Below are positions 25,001 through 35,897 of a stretch of DNA of 64,000 nt, one piece after another. A program made the translations under genes and the position numbers. Below the pieces are notes generated by a model, which was given only the letters and a program-made list of their open reading frames with translations, made no database searches and was not told the DNA's origin. Source of the DNA: Hepsetus odoe (lineage: Eukaryota > Chordata > Actinopteri > Characiformes > Hepsetidae); contig CM029378.1 in assembly GCA_017165825.1 (NCBI GenBank), positions 17,747,133-17,811,132 of the forward strand, given 5' to 3'. Each line of letters opens with the position of its first letter. Within the stretch, counting starts at the first letter, position 1.

Positions 25001-28000
25001 TTTAGCTGTTTCTATGCTGGGACCTGAAACCGGTCTGTGGCACAAAAAAGGTTGGGGACTGCTGTCCTAAAGCCTCCCCTAGGTCACCCCAGTTTTGTCA
25101 CACCAAAATTTGGTTTGCCCCATAGACTCCTATCAGACCAAATGTTCTTGGTGTCAGGGTTTACCGATGCTCTGATGACTGGTGGAAGACTGAATTTCAA
25201 ATCTACACAAAGTGATGCCAACTGGTGAAAAATGCAAGCTCATTATGCTCATTACACTACAGATTTCTGACTTAACCCCTCAATTTATGCATAAATCAAG
25301 TCACAGAAAAACTGTAGTTCAATTTTTTGACCTTTTCACTTGGCCAGTTTGAAATTAAAACATAAATAATACAATAAGCCTATTTGAAAGTCTACAGGCT
25401 TTTATGTTCTTTAAGGCAAACTGTGACTTCCCCATTACAATCATGATCCTCTGTACAGATCTAGATCTCAATGTTTTTCATTAGCTCTCATGTCTGAACA
25501 GCTTAAATAAATAAACTCTCCATGCTCCTCCAATCAATGCATCACTTTTGTAGCAGTTGTTTCGCAGCAGTTGTTGGGCTGGGTAAACCGTAAAGAATGT
25601 CAAACATCCTCTTAACCCAGAGAGCGTAGTTCGGGTTGTTACATTCAGTTCCACCAAGACTTATTATGCTATTTGGGATAACGTATATGTCATTTTTTAT
25701 TGATATACTTGAGTTGTTGCACCTTATACTTATAGGTGCGTGTTATGTTTTACATTTAAGTAAATGGTCCGACTGGCTGTGGTGTAATTGCCACTCAATG
25801 CTTTGCATGAAACCAACAAAAACTGTTAATTTACAAAAACATTTGAAGCTTTGTTTAAAATGTTTTGAATATATTTTCCTGGAATTCCTAAAGTTGCATA
25901 AGTGACAAAAGGTCCATATACAGAAGTATATAAAATCTTAAAACAGAGGACTGATGTTTAGTTTCCATAATTACTATTACATTTAAAATCTATTGTTTCA
26001 TTGATATAATACATATCCCTTTTCAAGGTCCAGTTGCTCATGCTGTTTTGAGATTAGACTCTTCTTAAAAGCAAAAAAACAATGTCTGTAATAAAAACTA
26101 ATTATTAACTAAACTTATAAAAGAAGAACATTGGACAACATGTAGTGTAGCTTATTTGAATAGCTTTTGAAAGAATATGACAATGTTGCTTTACTAAGGC
26201 TGCTCTCTGCGTGCCAAAAGTAGAAGCAGAGGCAAGAAAAAAAAAAAACTAGTTGAACTACACTACGGCAAGGAAGCACCATTGAGAGTAACAAAGACAA
26301 TAACAAATCCTGTGACTACTACTTCTTTTTTTTTTTTTTTAAACATATGACTCATTCCTTCCTGAAAAAAACGCTTATAGTGTTTTTTCTGGTTGTGTCT
26401 TGCAACTAAAGAACTATTTGTTAAGAATGACAAATTGCTTTGTTAAATAAAGATACATGGCCAAAGGTAAGTGGTTGATTATTATGTGGGCTTGTGGACA
26501 TCCTACTTTAAAAGCATGGCCATTAATATGGAATTGCAGCCCATTTTTTAGCTACAACAGCCGTAATTCTTTATGGCAAGCTTTTCGAGCAGAGCATATG
26601 CGAGGAAATGCATTTATGGTGGTTAAGACCACCCTAGAAATAAGATGCCTATCCAAAACAACCCCAGAATCTTATTCGTTTTCATCAAATTACTCTTGGT
26701 CCTTTGCATCCCAGTAGTTAAACGCTTTCATTTTACAAGAGTAACTCTAACAGTTCACCAGAGCAAATATCGCAGGTGACAAATTTCTCAATCTTGTGGC
26801 AAAGGTGGCATCTTTAAACAAGGTACTGTCATAAGTCTCTGACACACAGACAATCATTCAGTTGATGAGAATGCAGGACTATGTGCTCGATTTTATACAC
26901 CTAAAGAGAACTTCCATCCAGTTTTGCCCACACAGTGTATTAAACAGATTTGTGGTGGAAATGAAAATATAATATTTTCATAAACAAGTCATATAGAATA
27001 ATGGATTACAGAGACTGCAGTACCCTTCAGATAATGTAAACTACAGCGGCAAAATTCTCCCATCAAACACTAATGAAACACTACGGCACTGTGCTAATTA
27101 TAGTTATTTTGAAATAAATAGGGCCACTTGATTTTGAACTGGCCAGGCACTAACAGCTCCACTAATTAGCCACATTCTTTTAATAGAGCCTGTCTTACCT
27201 TTTAGAGACACAGTGACTTTGTTTTTGCTTTAGTCTCTTAGCATTTCAGTTTACGTAAAACAATCACAAGGTGACTCCTGATAAGAGGCTCAACAATGAC
27301 TTCTCTAATATATCAAGAAGAAAAAAAAACAAAAAACTGCGGTTCTGAGAGAGACTGCAAATGTTTCTGAAAGTATTTGGTGGTGTGTTAATGCCTGAGG
27401 ACACAGCTGGATCTGAGGCTGTTTGAAGAGCAAATGTGCATGACTGGGTCAGAGAATGAAGTTAGAAAGCCTGTTTGAAGCTCAGTGGAAAAAATAAATC
27501 TCTCTTTTATATCCAAACCCATGTGTTCAAAATGTACCCTGGAAAGCACAGAACACTTACCCTGGTCAAATCTCAGTGCTCCAAATAAACAGCATGAGAG
27601 TTTAGAAAATCAGCATAATTCTGCTTCAAAAAACAATCCTGCTAATAACAAAAAAATGCTTTTCAAGGAACAAAGCTTTGATTGATTTATTTCCTTGTCC
27701 TTCATTTTAAAAGTATGTGTGAGCACAGAGAGGGCACGGCCCCTTGTGCATTTGTTGCATTCCAATCCAACAGTTTCAACTGAGTGCTTCAGCCTCTCTG
27801 ACAGATTACTATACTTATAACTCCATGGTAATGAAGTGCCATGATGGAAATTCATCATCTAGTGCCATTTCAAGAGAACAAGTGGAGTGAGGGTGAGAAA
27901 AACAGACACATCAGTCATGATAGAGAGAGAGAGACACGAGAAATGCAAGAGGTTTCTTTACAGACACACAGGTAAAGCAGTAAAACATAGGTTGCGTCAT

Positions 28001-31000
28001 TGTTGTCATGTTCACAAGCAGGAACATAAACATTCTATCATGATCTATTATTCATTTCAAAATAATTCAAATGGCATTTCATTTTTTATAACTAATAAAG
28101 AATATGGAAAAAGATCATGGATCATGTATTTTTCATGGTCTGAAGAACGACAACACCAGCAGATTGGGTGGTGGTGGTGGTCTAGGGGTGGGATACTTGC
28201 CCATGGACCAAGAGGTCACAGGTTCAAATCGAACCTCCAGCACAACCACCGCTGAGTTCCTGAGCAAAACCCTTAATCCCAAGTTGCTCCAGGGAGACTG
28301 TCGTGTTGTCAGGAATTGTAAAGTCACTCTGGATAAGTCAAGTAGTCAAGTAAGTTTAAGTCATTTCAACCATATACACAGTATATAGTAAAACATTATG
28401 CCAAAATTGGTAAATATGAACAATGCAATTCTATAAACTCAGACAGTTAAAATACGAACCAAATAGTTCACAAGACTAACTAGTTTGACCCCAATTTACC
28501 TGCTGTAGCTTATCTTGAACTCTCACCTTTCTGCTGGTCAGTATTGACCTAAACTGGGTGTTAATTTAGACACAAGAGCCCTTTCAGTTCTCTTCTGAAG
28601 ACTGACCCAAAGCTCTGCTACCACACTAGAGACTTGAAAGTTTTGAAGTTGGGGAACATCTTCCAGGAAAGTTCTCAAAAGTGAGCAAGATTCTCCGAAC
28701 AGGGGATCTCTCAATTCTACAGATACTTGTTTTCCCAGCAAGAAAACCTGCAAATGCATCTTATGTACCATAAGGGCAGCTCTTACAAACAAACTGTCAG
28801 CATCTGGATTTTAAGATGCATTTAATACAGTGTGGCTTTTATTGATCCTTTTTATTGATCTTATTGATCCATTTCCTCCATGTTACCTTTAAGCTACCTC
28901 TGTGAGTACAATAGTGCCTGAAGACTTCATGTTTGCCAGGTGGAGCTTGATGCAACATAACTTGCTATCTTTTAAAACCTCGTTGCATTTCACCTCCTTT
29001 TCTCCAGGTCCAGACATCAAGTCACCTAAGCTAGCTACAGTCATGTTCAGGACACATTGGATTTAAAAGCTTTCAACATATATTTGGAATGCAAGGTTCA
29101 TAGAGTTCATCTTGGCAAAGTCTTAATGTATATATAATGTATTCTTAATGTATATTCATCTACTGTCCTCCTCCTTCTGACTGACTGTCATGGTAGGTGT
29201 ATGTTTGTACAATGTTTAGGTTTGGGGTGTTTGTATACTCCATCTAAACCCTAGGCTTAAGCTGTGTTGCAACAGTTTTGGGTAACCACTAACTTTTTAA
29301 GCTACAACCGATAAGATCGTTAAAGCCAGTTTTATAATAAGGTTATGCACATCAGATAAAAGAATATAGACCATACAAAACAGAAACAGAAACAGAAGCA
29401 ACCTCAGGTGTTAATCAATGTATAGTCCATCAATTATCAAAATGTTAAACGAAGGGCTTCTTCAGCACCTGAGTCAATTAAAAATGAACATTAATTATAA
29501 AGTCTTTACCTGTACTTCAAACAGTAAAAAAAATAGCTAAAAGCAGAATCCAAAAATAAACGTTTGAAACAGATGACTACAGATATACCTCTTACAAAGC
29601 GAAATAGATGTATAATCAAATAGGCATAAGTCTTCGATGTTTACTGGTAGAATTCAATAGCTGACCATTGACTTCTATAACAAGTTCTCTTTTATTTTTA
29701 GTTACAGGGAATCACATCCAAACCGTTGCCAGTGGTGACTGACTGTATGCTGCACATACAGCTGATATATTGTTTTTAAAAAGTCGTAGTGTTTTTAATG
29801 CATGACAGATATCCATGAAGGACATGAAAGTGAAAGTGAAAGTGAAAGTGACAACCCTTGTCATTGCGAGGTCACGGCACAGCACACATGAACCACAACG
29901 AAATTGGACCTCTGCATTTAACCCATGCACACTCAAACCCGTGCAGCAGTGGGCAGCTATTGAAAGCGCCCGGGGAGCAGTGATGGGGACGGTACCTTGC
30001 TCAAGGGTACCTCAGGGCAACCTATTGGGAAGGGGTTTGAACCCCCGATCCTCCGATCATGTGGCTAACGCCCTAACCACTAGGCCACCGCTGCCCCATT
30101 TGACAAGAAATCCATACATTTTTCTAGACTTCATATGAATCGCATATGCTACCAGATTATCAAGTCACTAGTGATGACAGATCCCTCCTAAAAAGTTCCC
30201 TGTTTATTAGTGCTAATATCTCTGTTGTCGGTTATGAAATCCTGAGAACAGGGTGAGAGAGAGATGAGTCATGACGCGCATTTGAGCAGTTGGTGGCAGC
30301 TGGAGAGGAGGGTGAATAGCAGGGAGAGTGAAAGGGGTCCAATCACTGTTTGCTCTGTGTGTTTGCTGCTGCACTCTGCTCAACATGTGAGAGAATTCAC
30401 ACTGTCTGGGAGTCATTTGGGCTGTCTGACAGGGATTCCTGCCTAAGAAGTGGAGCTCAGGCAAAAAACAACCAAGGGCTAGAAGAGGAAGAGGGTAAAT
30501 TACTCTAAAACCGATCAGCTATTCTACAGGCAAACAGGAGATGACAGGACTCACTGAAAAAATTGTGCTGAAGTTACTTGATTTAAATCTGCTAAATAAT
30601 TTACATAAAAATACATATACAAAAACAATGAATACTGAAGGGTTCTAAGAAATTGAGTGGATGTAATGTTTTATTGTGGAAATGATGTACAAGTACCCAC
30701 ACATCGATATTCAGATTTCTATATGAATATAAAAATAACGGTGGATTTCCGACTGGGGCAGCACAAGTAGGACAACCACAACTTCAAAATGTAACTGAAA
30801 AATAAAATAACTGAAAAATAAAATGACTGAAGCTGGCCTGCATACATCGGCAGCATTTACACTGCCAAGGCAGAAATGACATGCGCGCATGAAAATCAGC
30901 CTAATGGAAGTTGATTACGAGAAAGCTCCAAAACACCCGCCTTCAATTTCACATCCAATGAATGAAATAAATGCTGAGTCATGATAATATACAACCATCA

Positions 31001-31053
31001 AACCTGTACACAACTTATGAAGTCTACATGCAGCTTTCTGAGAGAGAGAGGGG

Positions 31054-31099
<46 letters not shown>

Positions 31100-34000
31100 C
31101 GACTTCAAGATATTCCAAGTCATGCTGGGAGCAATGAATCATCAACTTTAGACCGTAATCAGCCTCCCTCTCTCCCTCACCACTGCTGGCTCACAGACAC
31201 AGGAAAGTGGCAGACTCACCCAGTTCCCTGGAGACTGGCGAAACAGCAGCATTTTCTCCAATCTTTGAGACTGCATCAAAATAAGCCTTTCCAGCAAGGG
31301 TCATCGCTGTAACACAGTACAGGTCATGTTAATTGATGCTTTTGCACAATAATATAATGCCTGTAGAGATTAGTCACATGGCCGCTATAAGAAGTGGTTT
31401 GATGTGTAAGGCTTTTTTTTTTTTTTTTTTTTAAATACACACTCATATAAATACATCTACCCAGAACTGTCCATAGAAACCAGATCAGAATGAGAAAAAC
31501 GGCATTATTATTTTTAAATGCCTGGTTCCTCTAAAAGTTTATTGACCCTAAAAAGGTACCTCATGGAAAGGACCTTTAGCCTAAACATTAACATGAACAT
31601 TTTAGAAACTTTAAATCTTTCAACTTTTCGTTTAGGAAAAGATCCTTTCCTGTTGCAAGTTTAGAAATGGCGGTCCATAAAATTATATTTTTCCAAGTTT
31701 GACTTTGAGGTGCTACAATGTTCCACACAGAACCCTGACCTGAACACCTTTGGACTGACTGGGAAACTGATAATGAGCCAGACCTTCAAGGGATTCCTGA
31801 CCTCCAAAATACTCTTTTTGCCTGAATGGCCACAAATTCCTCGACACTGCAAGGTCTTGTAGAAACCCTACTCAGAAGAGTGGAGGCTATTATAGCCACA
31901 AAAGAGAGGCAACTCCCAAATTCTTGATCTTAGTTTTTGAATGGGACACCCAACAATTACATACACATTGATGGTTGTGTATCCAAATCCTTTGGTCATA
32001 TAATTTACATTCACAGTGGAAAGGTGCAATCAGAATATATCAAAATAGCCCTCTAAGGACATTTATTTTTTTGTATTTAACTTCACCATCATGAACATTG
32101 CATATAAAAAAAAAAAAAGCTGTATAAATCAATCTCACATCAAATCACTCTGACTCACGTTTATAACAGAACAGTAGAATTATGAATTTTTAAAAAATGG
32201 TGGACTTCCACATTAGGCAAAAAAAAAAAAAAGCCAGCTAGGAAGTGTACTATCATGAATAACATCAAGGTTGTTGTTGGTAGTGGCTTGTGGATCAACA
32301 CAAGCATGAAGAAATTTGTGATAACAAATAATCAGATAATATTACTTATGCAATAGCTTGAGAAAACAGAAAAAAAGTAAATCAATGAAACACTAAAAAC
32401 TGAAACCATGTGATATAATTCTAACTAATAGAATATTGGTGTGTCTTTAAGGAATCCTTGGTCATGTTGGCCACATAGTGCATGCTACTGCAGTGTGTAG
32501 TAGGCTAGTTCAAACACAGTCGCTGTTTAGAAAGTTTTGATCATTTTTTATTATTTTTTAACGGTCTATTTCTTTCATTAAAAAGTAGTTTCAGATGTTA
32601 ACAAGCATGATTCTCAGAAAGCCCCTTTTCTATCAAAACAAAATTGGATTTTGCATTTCAACCACTTTGGAATAGACATGCTGCAATCAAGGAAGTGTCA
32701 GCAGTAGAGGAAGGGTTAAATTGCAGTTGGAAAAAGAGGATATGCACACTAACGTCACCATGGTTCGCACTGGAAAAACACAACACATTTTTGGTTTCAG
32801 CTGAGAAAAATGTATTTTTTTGTTGAAATGCTTTGAACAGTTCAAAATGTAACTCCTGATCCAGAACAGAGCAGGAAGACTTTTAGCACACACGACTACA
32901 AATCACAACATTTAGGTTGTTCCTAAGGTTTGATACGTTGAACAAAAGAAAAATGACTAGATCTGATAATGATTCAGTCCTTTTTACTTTTTTTTATTGC
33001 ACTGTGGTAAATCCATTTAAAAGGCCCATGTTATCTTTATCTGGAAGCTGCCACATAGTCAGCGCACAGATATTCATGATTTGCTCCAAAAAGCAAAAGA
33101 GCACAGTTTATCATGATAAGAATAACATATGACCATCCTGCCCATTCCCACATTAACTCATCTATTTAGTAAACCTAGATAACCCCAATATATTATCAAG
33201 CCAATGTATACGTCTCATGTTTCTAATATATGGAGTGCTGGTGGGTCCTTGGAAGATTTTTCAACCTTCCATGGATTGAAAAGGTTTAAGAAGAAATGGA
33301 CTGCTGCTACTTAGTAGCCATAAGTGAACAGAAAGACAGAGGTATGGGGGGAAAAATGTACCATCATCATACGTGAGAACAGAATTCGAATGCGTTACAA
33401 CCAATCAGAGCATGCAGTCTGTAATATTAGTTCTCTGTTTTGAGTGTTACATTAGAGGTATCTTCCATAAACACTCTTCCCTGGTTTGACCTTTCTCCTG
33501 CTTTTCCACTGCATAAACTGTGTTGTAATACCAATGTTTTCTCCCATCAGGCGATGACGTAATGCATAGCTCTTACCTGTCACTGACTTCTCGTAACTCT
33601 TCCCAAGGATGACAAGGTTGCGCAGCCCCGGGTTGAACTGTTCCATCACATTCTGCGACAGGAGAGAATAAGATCAAGAAGTCTTTAGTTTATATTAAAT
33701 GAATCCTGAAATAATTACCCTAAATTGGAATTTGCCTCAATGATGGCAAACATAAATCACTACACTCATGCTCATGTCGGTAAAAAAAAAAAAAAAAAAT
33801 ATAAGGAATATCAAAGCTCTATTTTGATCCACACGTGATATTATTGGAAAAACAAATGTCTTGAAGTTCACGGTCATTCCATTCAAACCTGCTACAAATG
33901 CACAACTTTGTTTTGGAATGACAGCACACGGATACAGTCATCAAACCGCATAAGCTTCCCAAGTGAAGTGATTTACATGTTTTCTTGCTCGGCCCAACAA

Positions 34001-35286
34001 AAGACAATTAATTCTCTCGTGAGACACATTCACACGAGCATGCAAACTAACCTGGAGAGCAATTTTCTCAATTTTCTCAGTGTCAAACCAAACTAGGGAC
34101 ATGCAACACATCTTACACATACACTCTTCTTTCTCTTTCGGTTTAGGGGTCACCACAGCAGATCAACCGTCTTCATTTCTTCCGATCCTCTGCATCTTCT
34201 TGCTTCGAACCGACCACCTGCATGTCCTCTCTCACCACGTCCATAAACCTCCTCTTTGGTCTTTCTCTTTTCCTCTCTTATGGCAGCTCCATCTTCAACA
34301 TCCTCCTTCCAATATAATCCTCATCTCTCCTCTGGACATGTCCAAACCAACGCAACCTTGCTTCTCTAACTTTGTCTCCAAGACGTCTAACCTGAGCTGT
34401 CCCTCTAATATACTCATTTCTAATCCCGTCCAACCTCGTCACACCCAACGAAAATCTCAGCATCTTTAACTCTGACACCTCCAGCTCCACCTCCTGCCTT
34501 TTTGTCAGACATGTATCTCACACATACATTGCAGGTGCAAATCAATAACAAAAAGTGACGACACACACTATTGGCACACTTGTAAAGTGGCAGAGTCACA
34601 GATCAGGCGTTGAGGGATGTTGGGTGCCCAGATAAGAGGCTCTCTATAAGGCAAGGTGTGAAGATTTAGTGGGAGAAAGGTGTGTGCTCTAAAAATAGCT
34701 CAGCATAAAATGATGGTCAATCATCAACGTGGGTTTCCTCACTTTGAGCTGCTTTTTAAAGAGCAAAGTCCTGCTAAAGGACTGCATCAGGGCCTCCTGT
34801 GAAGCGCAGAGTTGGGTAGGAGCTCCATGTTCAAGTTTCAAGGCACGCCCTTAACAAAACAAAGAGTCCTCAGGTATGCAACACTTACACCCCACATAAA
34901 ACTGGTTTCTTTACTCAGGACAGAAACTCCAGCGAGGCAATGCTTTCCTGCCACTTCAGAAAGGAGAACGAGCAGATATCCGAAAAGACAACGGGGCAAA
35001 TATTAGTCGGCATAAAAAAAACTAAAATAGCTCCAATTAAGGCAGGTTAATCGGTCACGTGACTTCGTCTACATTTTCAGCTAATTGTTTTCGTCTCATT
35101 AAGGGTTTAACTCCCCAACACAAGTCCACAGATTTAAAAAGAAGGTATCGTTTTCAGAGGAGCTGGAATTACACGTTGGCAAGTTGAAAACCAACCCCTT
35201 TGCTAGGTTCTGCCGCGGAAGAAGTCAATATTTACCCTGTACGTGCTTTCTGTGAGTTTGTTCACGTCGTCCGGGTCTCGAGACAT
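6442..35286 (-). CDS. baiap2l1: baiap2l1 (IRTKS): I-BAR/SH3 membrane-actin adaptor, complete, 14 coding exons
   Basis: BAR/IMD domain-containing adaptor protein 2-like 1 bends plasma membrane outward and links it to actin regulators. CDS exons on the minus strand: 35286-35236, 33652-33577, 31306-31220, 22555-22494, 18536-18465, 18372-18238, 15988-15836, 15605-15450, 14607-14487, 14269-14056, 11966-11907, 11706-11562, 9206-9166 and 6514-6442. All phases join to 481 codons plus TAA; human is about 511. The start is MSRDPDDVNKLTESTYR, then NVMEQFNPGLRNL. The I-BAR domain (about residues 1-245) includes FHREIITELEKKTEMDVKYM and CGEALLEEKRRFCFLVDKHC. An SH3 domain (about 331-393) includes VQTIFPHTAGNNETLISFDD, ERDGWLYGE and RGWFPSSY. 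Next come an acidic run (DDEEEDEEE), the conserved PPPDY motif and the C-terminal WH2-like NPFATVRLRPTVTNDRSAP. Intron 9 uses a GC donor. Exon ends follow sequence consensus, not transcripts. Confidence 0.96.
6611..6641. repeat. poly(A) run, 31 bp
   Basis: Uninterrupted A run on the plus strand. In the baiap2l1 sense it is a poly(U) run about 100 nt upstream of the last exon's acceptor, so it may be old retroposon tail or simple slippage. Confidence 0.8.
6915..8980 (+). mobile_element. Long LINE copy: endonuclease kept, reverse-transcriptase core deleted
   Basis: The order is a purine-rich 5' leader (6915-7070), then an APE-type endonuclease (7072-7640) with GTLNVGSMTGKGRELADMM, DILCVQETRWKGSKA, GADFNGHVGEGN and VVDFAKRMEMAIVNTYF. 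Next is a linker with KETWWWNPEVQE (about 7970-8010), then the start of the RT (about 8465-8760: EFLTRLFNTILESERMPEEW, IFRNKGDAQSCSNY). At about 8768 the frame jumps to the C-terminal region also seen near 53.15 kb, so the RT palm with its catalytic Asp pair is missing. Many stops and frameshifts. I assign it to the RTE-like group from the endonuclease and tail; a related clade is possible. It lies in the last two baiap2l1 introns region, antisense to the gene. Confidence 0.88.
9207..11561. other. baiap2l1 intron 12, no gene seen
   Basis: Intron between the 145-bp and 41-bp coding exons. Apart from the CA microsatellite it holds AT-rich sequence and a G run near 10951. No further exon or clear transposon was recognised. 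Confidence 0.5.
9982..10036. repeat. (CA)n microsatellite
   Basis: About 27 uninterrupted CA units preceded by an A run, within a baiap2l1 intron. The open frames crossing it are artefacts of the repeat. Confidence 0.95.
11967..13694. other. baiap2l1 intron 10 (part), no gene seen
   Basis: AT-rich intron sequence to the right of the exon that completes the SH3 domain. I see no further exon and no clear transposon. Confidence 0.45.
13708..13943 (-). mobile_element. Tail-swapped composite SINE, copy A
   Basis: Read on the minus strand, a tRNA-like head with A box (GTGGCCTAGTGGTTAG-type) and B box (GGTTCGAACCCC-type) is followed by the usual SINE body (GGTTGCCCTGAGGTACCCTT). It then switches to GGCGACCTGTCCAGGGTGCG and ends in GGACAAGCGGCAGATAATGG. 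That 3' half belongs to another teleost repeat family. A perfect 13-bp duplication, GTCCGATGATACA, flanks it at 13695-13707 and 13944-13956, showing that the whole composite inserted as one unit. The second copy is at 40.87-41.11 kb. Confidence 0.9.
14741..14960 (+). mobile_element. tRNA-derived SINE, diverged copy
   Basis: Starts AGGGGCAGAG, has a degenerate B box (GGTTTGAACG) and ends with the family tail (GGTTCACCGTGTGCTGTGCT, then ACGAATAGTCACTTTCAC). The body is diverged and partly deleted. Located in the baiap2l1 intron just right of exon 9. Confidence 0.75.
16040..17690. other. baiap2l1 intron 6 (part), no gene seen
   Basis: Intron sequence between the exons at 15836-15988 and 18238-18372. 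Short open frames carry no motif, and no transposon was recognised before the SINE at 17.69 kb. Confidence 0.45.
17693..17887 (+). mobile_element. Second tRNA-derived SINE family, copy 1
   Basis: The A box lies in GGTGGTCTAGTGGTAGGATA and the B box in GTCACAGGTTTGAATCCC. It continues CCCTTAACCCCAAGTTGCTC and ends with the ACTCTAGATAAG...CTAAATGGCCATAAATGTA type of tail. It differs from the main SINE in body and tail. Its partner is at 28.17 kb. Confidence 0.85.
17935..18150 (-). repeat. Teleost interspersed repeat, partial minus copy
   Basis: Shares CACACTCACACCTATGGGCA, GCAATTTAGCATCTCCAATC and GACATGCATGTCTCCTGAC with the element at 2.6 kb. It abuts the SINE on its left. Confidence 0.7.
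18541..19430. other. baiap2l1 intron 4 (start), no gene seen
   Basis: AT-rich intron upstream, in the minus sense, of the 72-bp I-BAR exon. A short T run (about 18860) is the only simple structure seen. Confidence 0.45.
19433..19625 (-). mobile_element. tRNA-derived SINE (main family), shortened copy
   Basis: Contains GTGCAGCAGGGGGCAACTCT, GGGACGGTACCTTGCTCAG, CCTCAGGGCAACCTACGGGT, then ACCACTAGGCCACCGCTGCC. The B-box region is deleted. Transcription direction is right to left. Confidence 0.85.
19790..20345 (+). mobile_element. Tc1/mariner transposase C-terminal half
   Basis: Translated pieces include FMQDNVPHHTAKRVTQFLET and RPAQSRDLNPIENLGNNVM, the second Asp motif and the DLNPIE motif carrying the catalytic Glu. 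Upstream DNA (19800-20010) encodes a frameshifted Ser-Val-Met-Val-Trp-type segment. No intact terminal repeats were found. Confidence 0.88.
20601..21325 (+). mobile_element. Second Tc1/mariner type: left terminal repeat and transposase N-terminal half
   Basis: Begins with the terminal sequence CACAGCTCAAGAAAAATTAA. The transposase frame (20858-21163) reads YLDPTEVAQAVQLHQDGTSI, VSPSTVSRAWRRFPETGSYS and RYLLLFARRNRMNTARALQ. After a stop it continues IRNRLCEGGLRAQRPLVGPL. This is the paired helix-turn-helix domain of a teleost Tc1-like subfamily. Similarity stops near 21320, before the catalytic domain. Confidence 0.85.
21326..22300. other. baiap2l1 intron 4 segment, unassigned
   Basis: Holds a 93-codon open frame (21327-21608) that resembles no family I recognise. 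It may be the diverged remainder of the adjoining transposon. No splice-compatible exon was found. Confidence 0.35.
21664..21694. repeat. Perfect 12-bp inverted repeat with T7 loop
   Basis: The left arm TTTTAGCTGACC (21664-21675) and the right arm GGTCAGCTAAAA (21683-21694) are exact reverse complements around seven T residues. Function unknown; possibly the junction of two palindromic transposon ends. Confidence 0.85.
23205..23448 (-). mobile_element. tRNA-derived SINE (main family), near full length
   Basis: The plus strand starts with the reverse of the family tail (GTGAAAGTGAAGTAAAAGTG, ACTACCCTTGTCATTGTGA). It continues CATGCAGCAGGGGGCAGC and GGGACGGTACCTTGCTCAAG, and ends with the tRNA-like head ACCACTAGCCCACCGCTGCC. 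Located in baiap2l1 intron 3. Confidence 0.9.
24578..25066 (+). mobile_element. hAT transposon remnant (ZBED-like type), internally deleted
   Basis: Left end AGTGGCTCCCAACCACCGGG and right end GGTCTGTGGCACAAAAAAGG then TTGGGGACTGCTG are the imperfect inverted ends typical of a common vertebrate hAT group. Between them, one frame reads VSLSPITPRWDLLIGGKQAQ, matching the transposase C-terminal end of that group. Most of the transposase is missing. Confidence 0.8.
25070..28160. other. baiap2l1 intron 3 segment, no gene seen
   Basis: AT-rich sequence with short open frames only, several T/A homopolymers (26326-26340) and no recognised transposon or exon. Confidence 0.45.
28166..28350 (+). mobile_element. 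Second tRNA-derived SINE family, copy 2
   Basis: GTGGTGGTGGTCTAGGGGTG carries the A box and GTCACAGGTTCAAATCGAAC the B box. The body CCCTTAATCCCAAGTTGCTC and tail AGTCACTCTGGATAAGTCAA are shared with the copy at 17.69 kb. It lies in baiap2l1 intron 3. Confidence 0.85.
28351..29820. other. baiap2l1 intron 3 segment, no gene seen
   Basis: No exon with flanking splice sites and no recognisable repeat apart from short direct repeats (TTTTTATTGATC units near 28840-28870). Confidence 0.4.
29826..30097 (-). mobile_element. tRNA-derived SINE (main family), full-length copy
   Basis: It has a run of GTGAAA units and then the full family body: CATGAACCACAACGAAATTG, CTCAAACCCGTGCAGCAGTG, GGGACGGTACCTTGCTCAAG and ACCTCAGGGCAACCTATTGG. 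The B box lies in GGGTTTGAACCCCCG and the head in ACCACTAGGCCACCGCTGCC. It is a good reference copy for the family in this window. Confidence 0.93.
30100..31050. other. baiap2l1 intron 3 segment, no gene seen
   Basis: Open frames of 60-83 codons near 30.2-30.46 kb carry no recognised motif. No repeat family identified. Confidence 0.4.
31054..31097. repeat. poly(A) run, 44 bp
   Basis: Uninterrupted A run after a GA-rich stretch. In the baiap2l1 sense it is a long poly(U) beginning about 120 nt after the donor of the third coding exon (31306-31220). Length is likely polymorphic. Confidence 0.9.
31680..32015 (+). mobile_element. Tc1/mariner-like 3' remnant
   Basis: One frame reads MATNSSTLQGLVETLLRRVE then AIIATKERQ, matching the Tc1-type C-terminal RRVEAVIAAKGG region. 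A 3' terminal-type sequence follows (ATCCAAATCCTTTGGTCATA). The catalytic part is lost. Confidence 0.65.
32016..33576. other. baiap2l1 intron 2 segment, no gene seen
   Basis: AT-rich with short A/T homopolymers; no exon or transposon recognised before the exon at 33577-33652. Confidence 0.4.
34110..34515 (-). mobile_element. LINE ORF2 C-terminal tail, 5'-truncated minus copy
   Basis: The minus-strand frame reads MELEVSELKMLRFSLGVTRL, IRNEYIRGTAQVRRLGDKV, ARLRWFGHVQRRDEDYIGRR and MLKMELP, then shifts frame through the GRPKRRF-type region. Same family as the long copy at 6.9-9.0 kb. It lies in baiap2l1 intron 1, in the gene's own orientation. Confidence 0.88.
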
Positions 35287-35560
35287 GTTAGCAGCAGTCG
35301 GTCCTCCAATTCGCCACCAAAAAATAAAAGAATGAAAATGAAGAAGTTCCGGAGGAGCAGCTTCACAGCGCTGTGAGAACTGACATTAAAAGGTGTGAGC
35401 TCGTGCGGTCTCCGCGCGCCTCTAGCAGCACCGCGCCGCCTGCGCTGTGAACCTGCAGCACTGACTGGCTCCAGCGCTCCGCCCCTCGCGCGCCGACCCC
35501 GCCCCTCTTTGCTCCTGATTGGCTGCACGTCTGAAGGTAGCGCTGTGATGTCATTGCGTA
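35210..35560 (-). promoter_or_regulatory. CpG-rich baiap2l1 promoter and 5' UTR
   Basis: A sharply GC- and CpG-rich block covers the first coding exon and extends about 270 bp upstream of the ATG at 35286. It includes GC-box-like CCCCGCCCC and CCGCCCCTC elements (35478-35512). No TATA box is obvious, as expected for a broadly expressed gene. Open frames here are chance. Confidence 0.65.
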
Positions 35561-35684
35561 GCTGTGGGTGAATGAGTTGGGTTTTTAAATCATGTCGATC
35601 AGATGGGAGACTCCATCTCTAATACCTCACTGCCCCAGTGTCTATACAGAGAGAGAGACAAATAGCGAAGAAGGAATATATGTG

Positions 35685-35705
35685 TATATATATATATATA
35701 TATAT
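35685..35705. repeat. (TA)n microsatellite
   Basis: About ten TA units immediately left of a truncated SINE. Confidence 0.9.
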
Positions 35706-35897
35706 GACCTCCTACCTGAAGTACCCTTGTACTGTCCCCATCACTGCTCCCGGGTGCTTTCAATAGTTGCCCCCTGTGTGTGTGTGTGAGTGTGTGTGTG
35801 TGTGGGTAAAATGCAGGTGTAATTTCGTTGTGGTTCACTGTGTGTTGTGCGGTGTACTCACGATGACAAGAATAGTCACTTTCACTTCACTTTCACT
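35706..35897 (+). mobile_element. tRNA-derived SINE (main family), 5'-truncated
   Basis: Lacks the tRNA head and begins in the body (CTGAAGTACCCTTGTACTGT). It continues CATCACTGCTCCCGGGTGCT and ends GATGACAAGAATAGTCACTT. A GT expansion interrupts it at about 35775-35804. Located about 0.4-0.6 kb upstream of the baiap2l1 ATG. Confidence 0.85.
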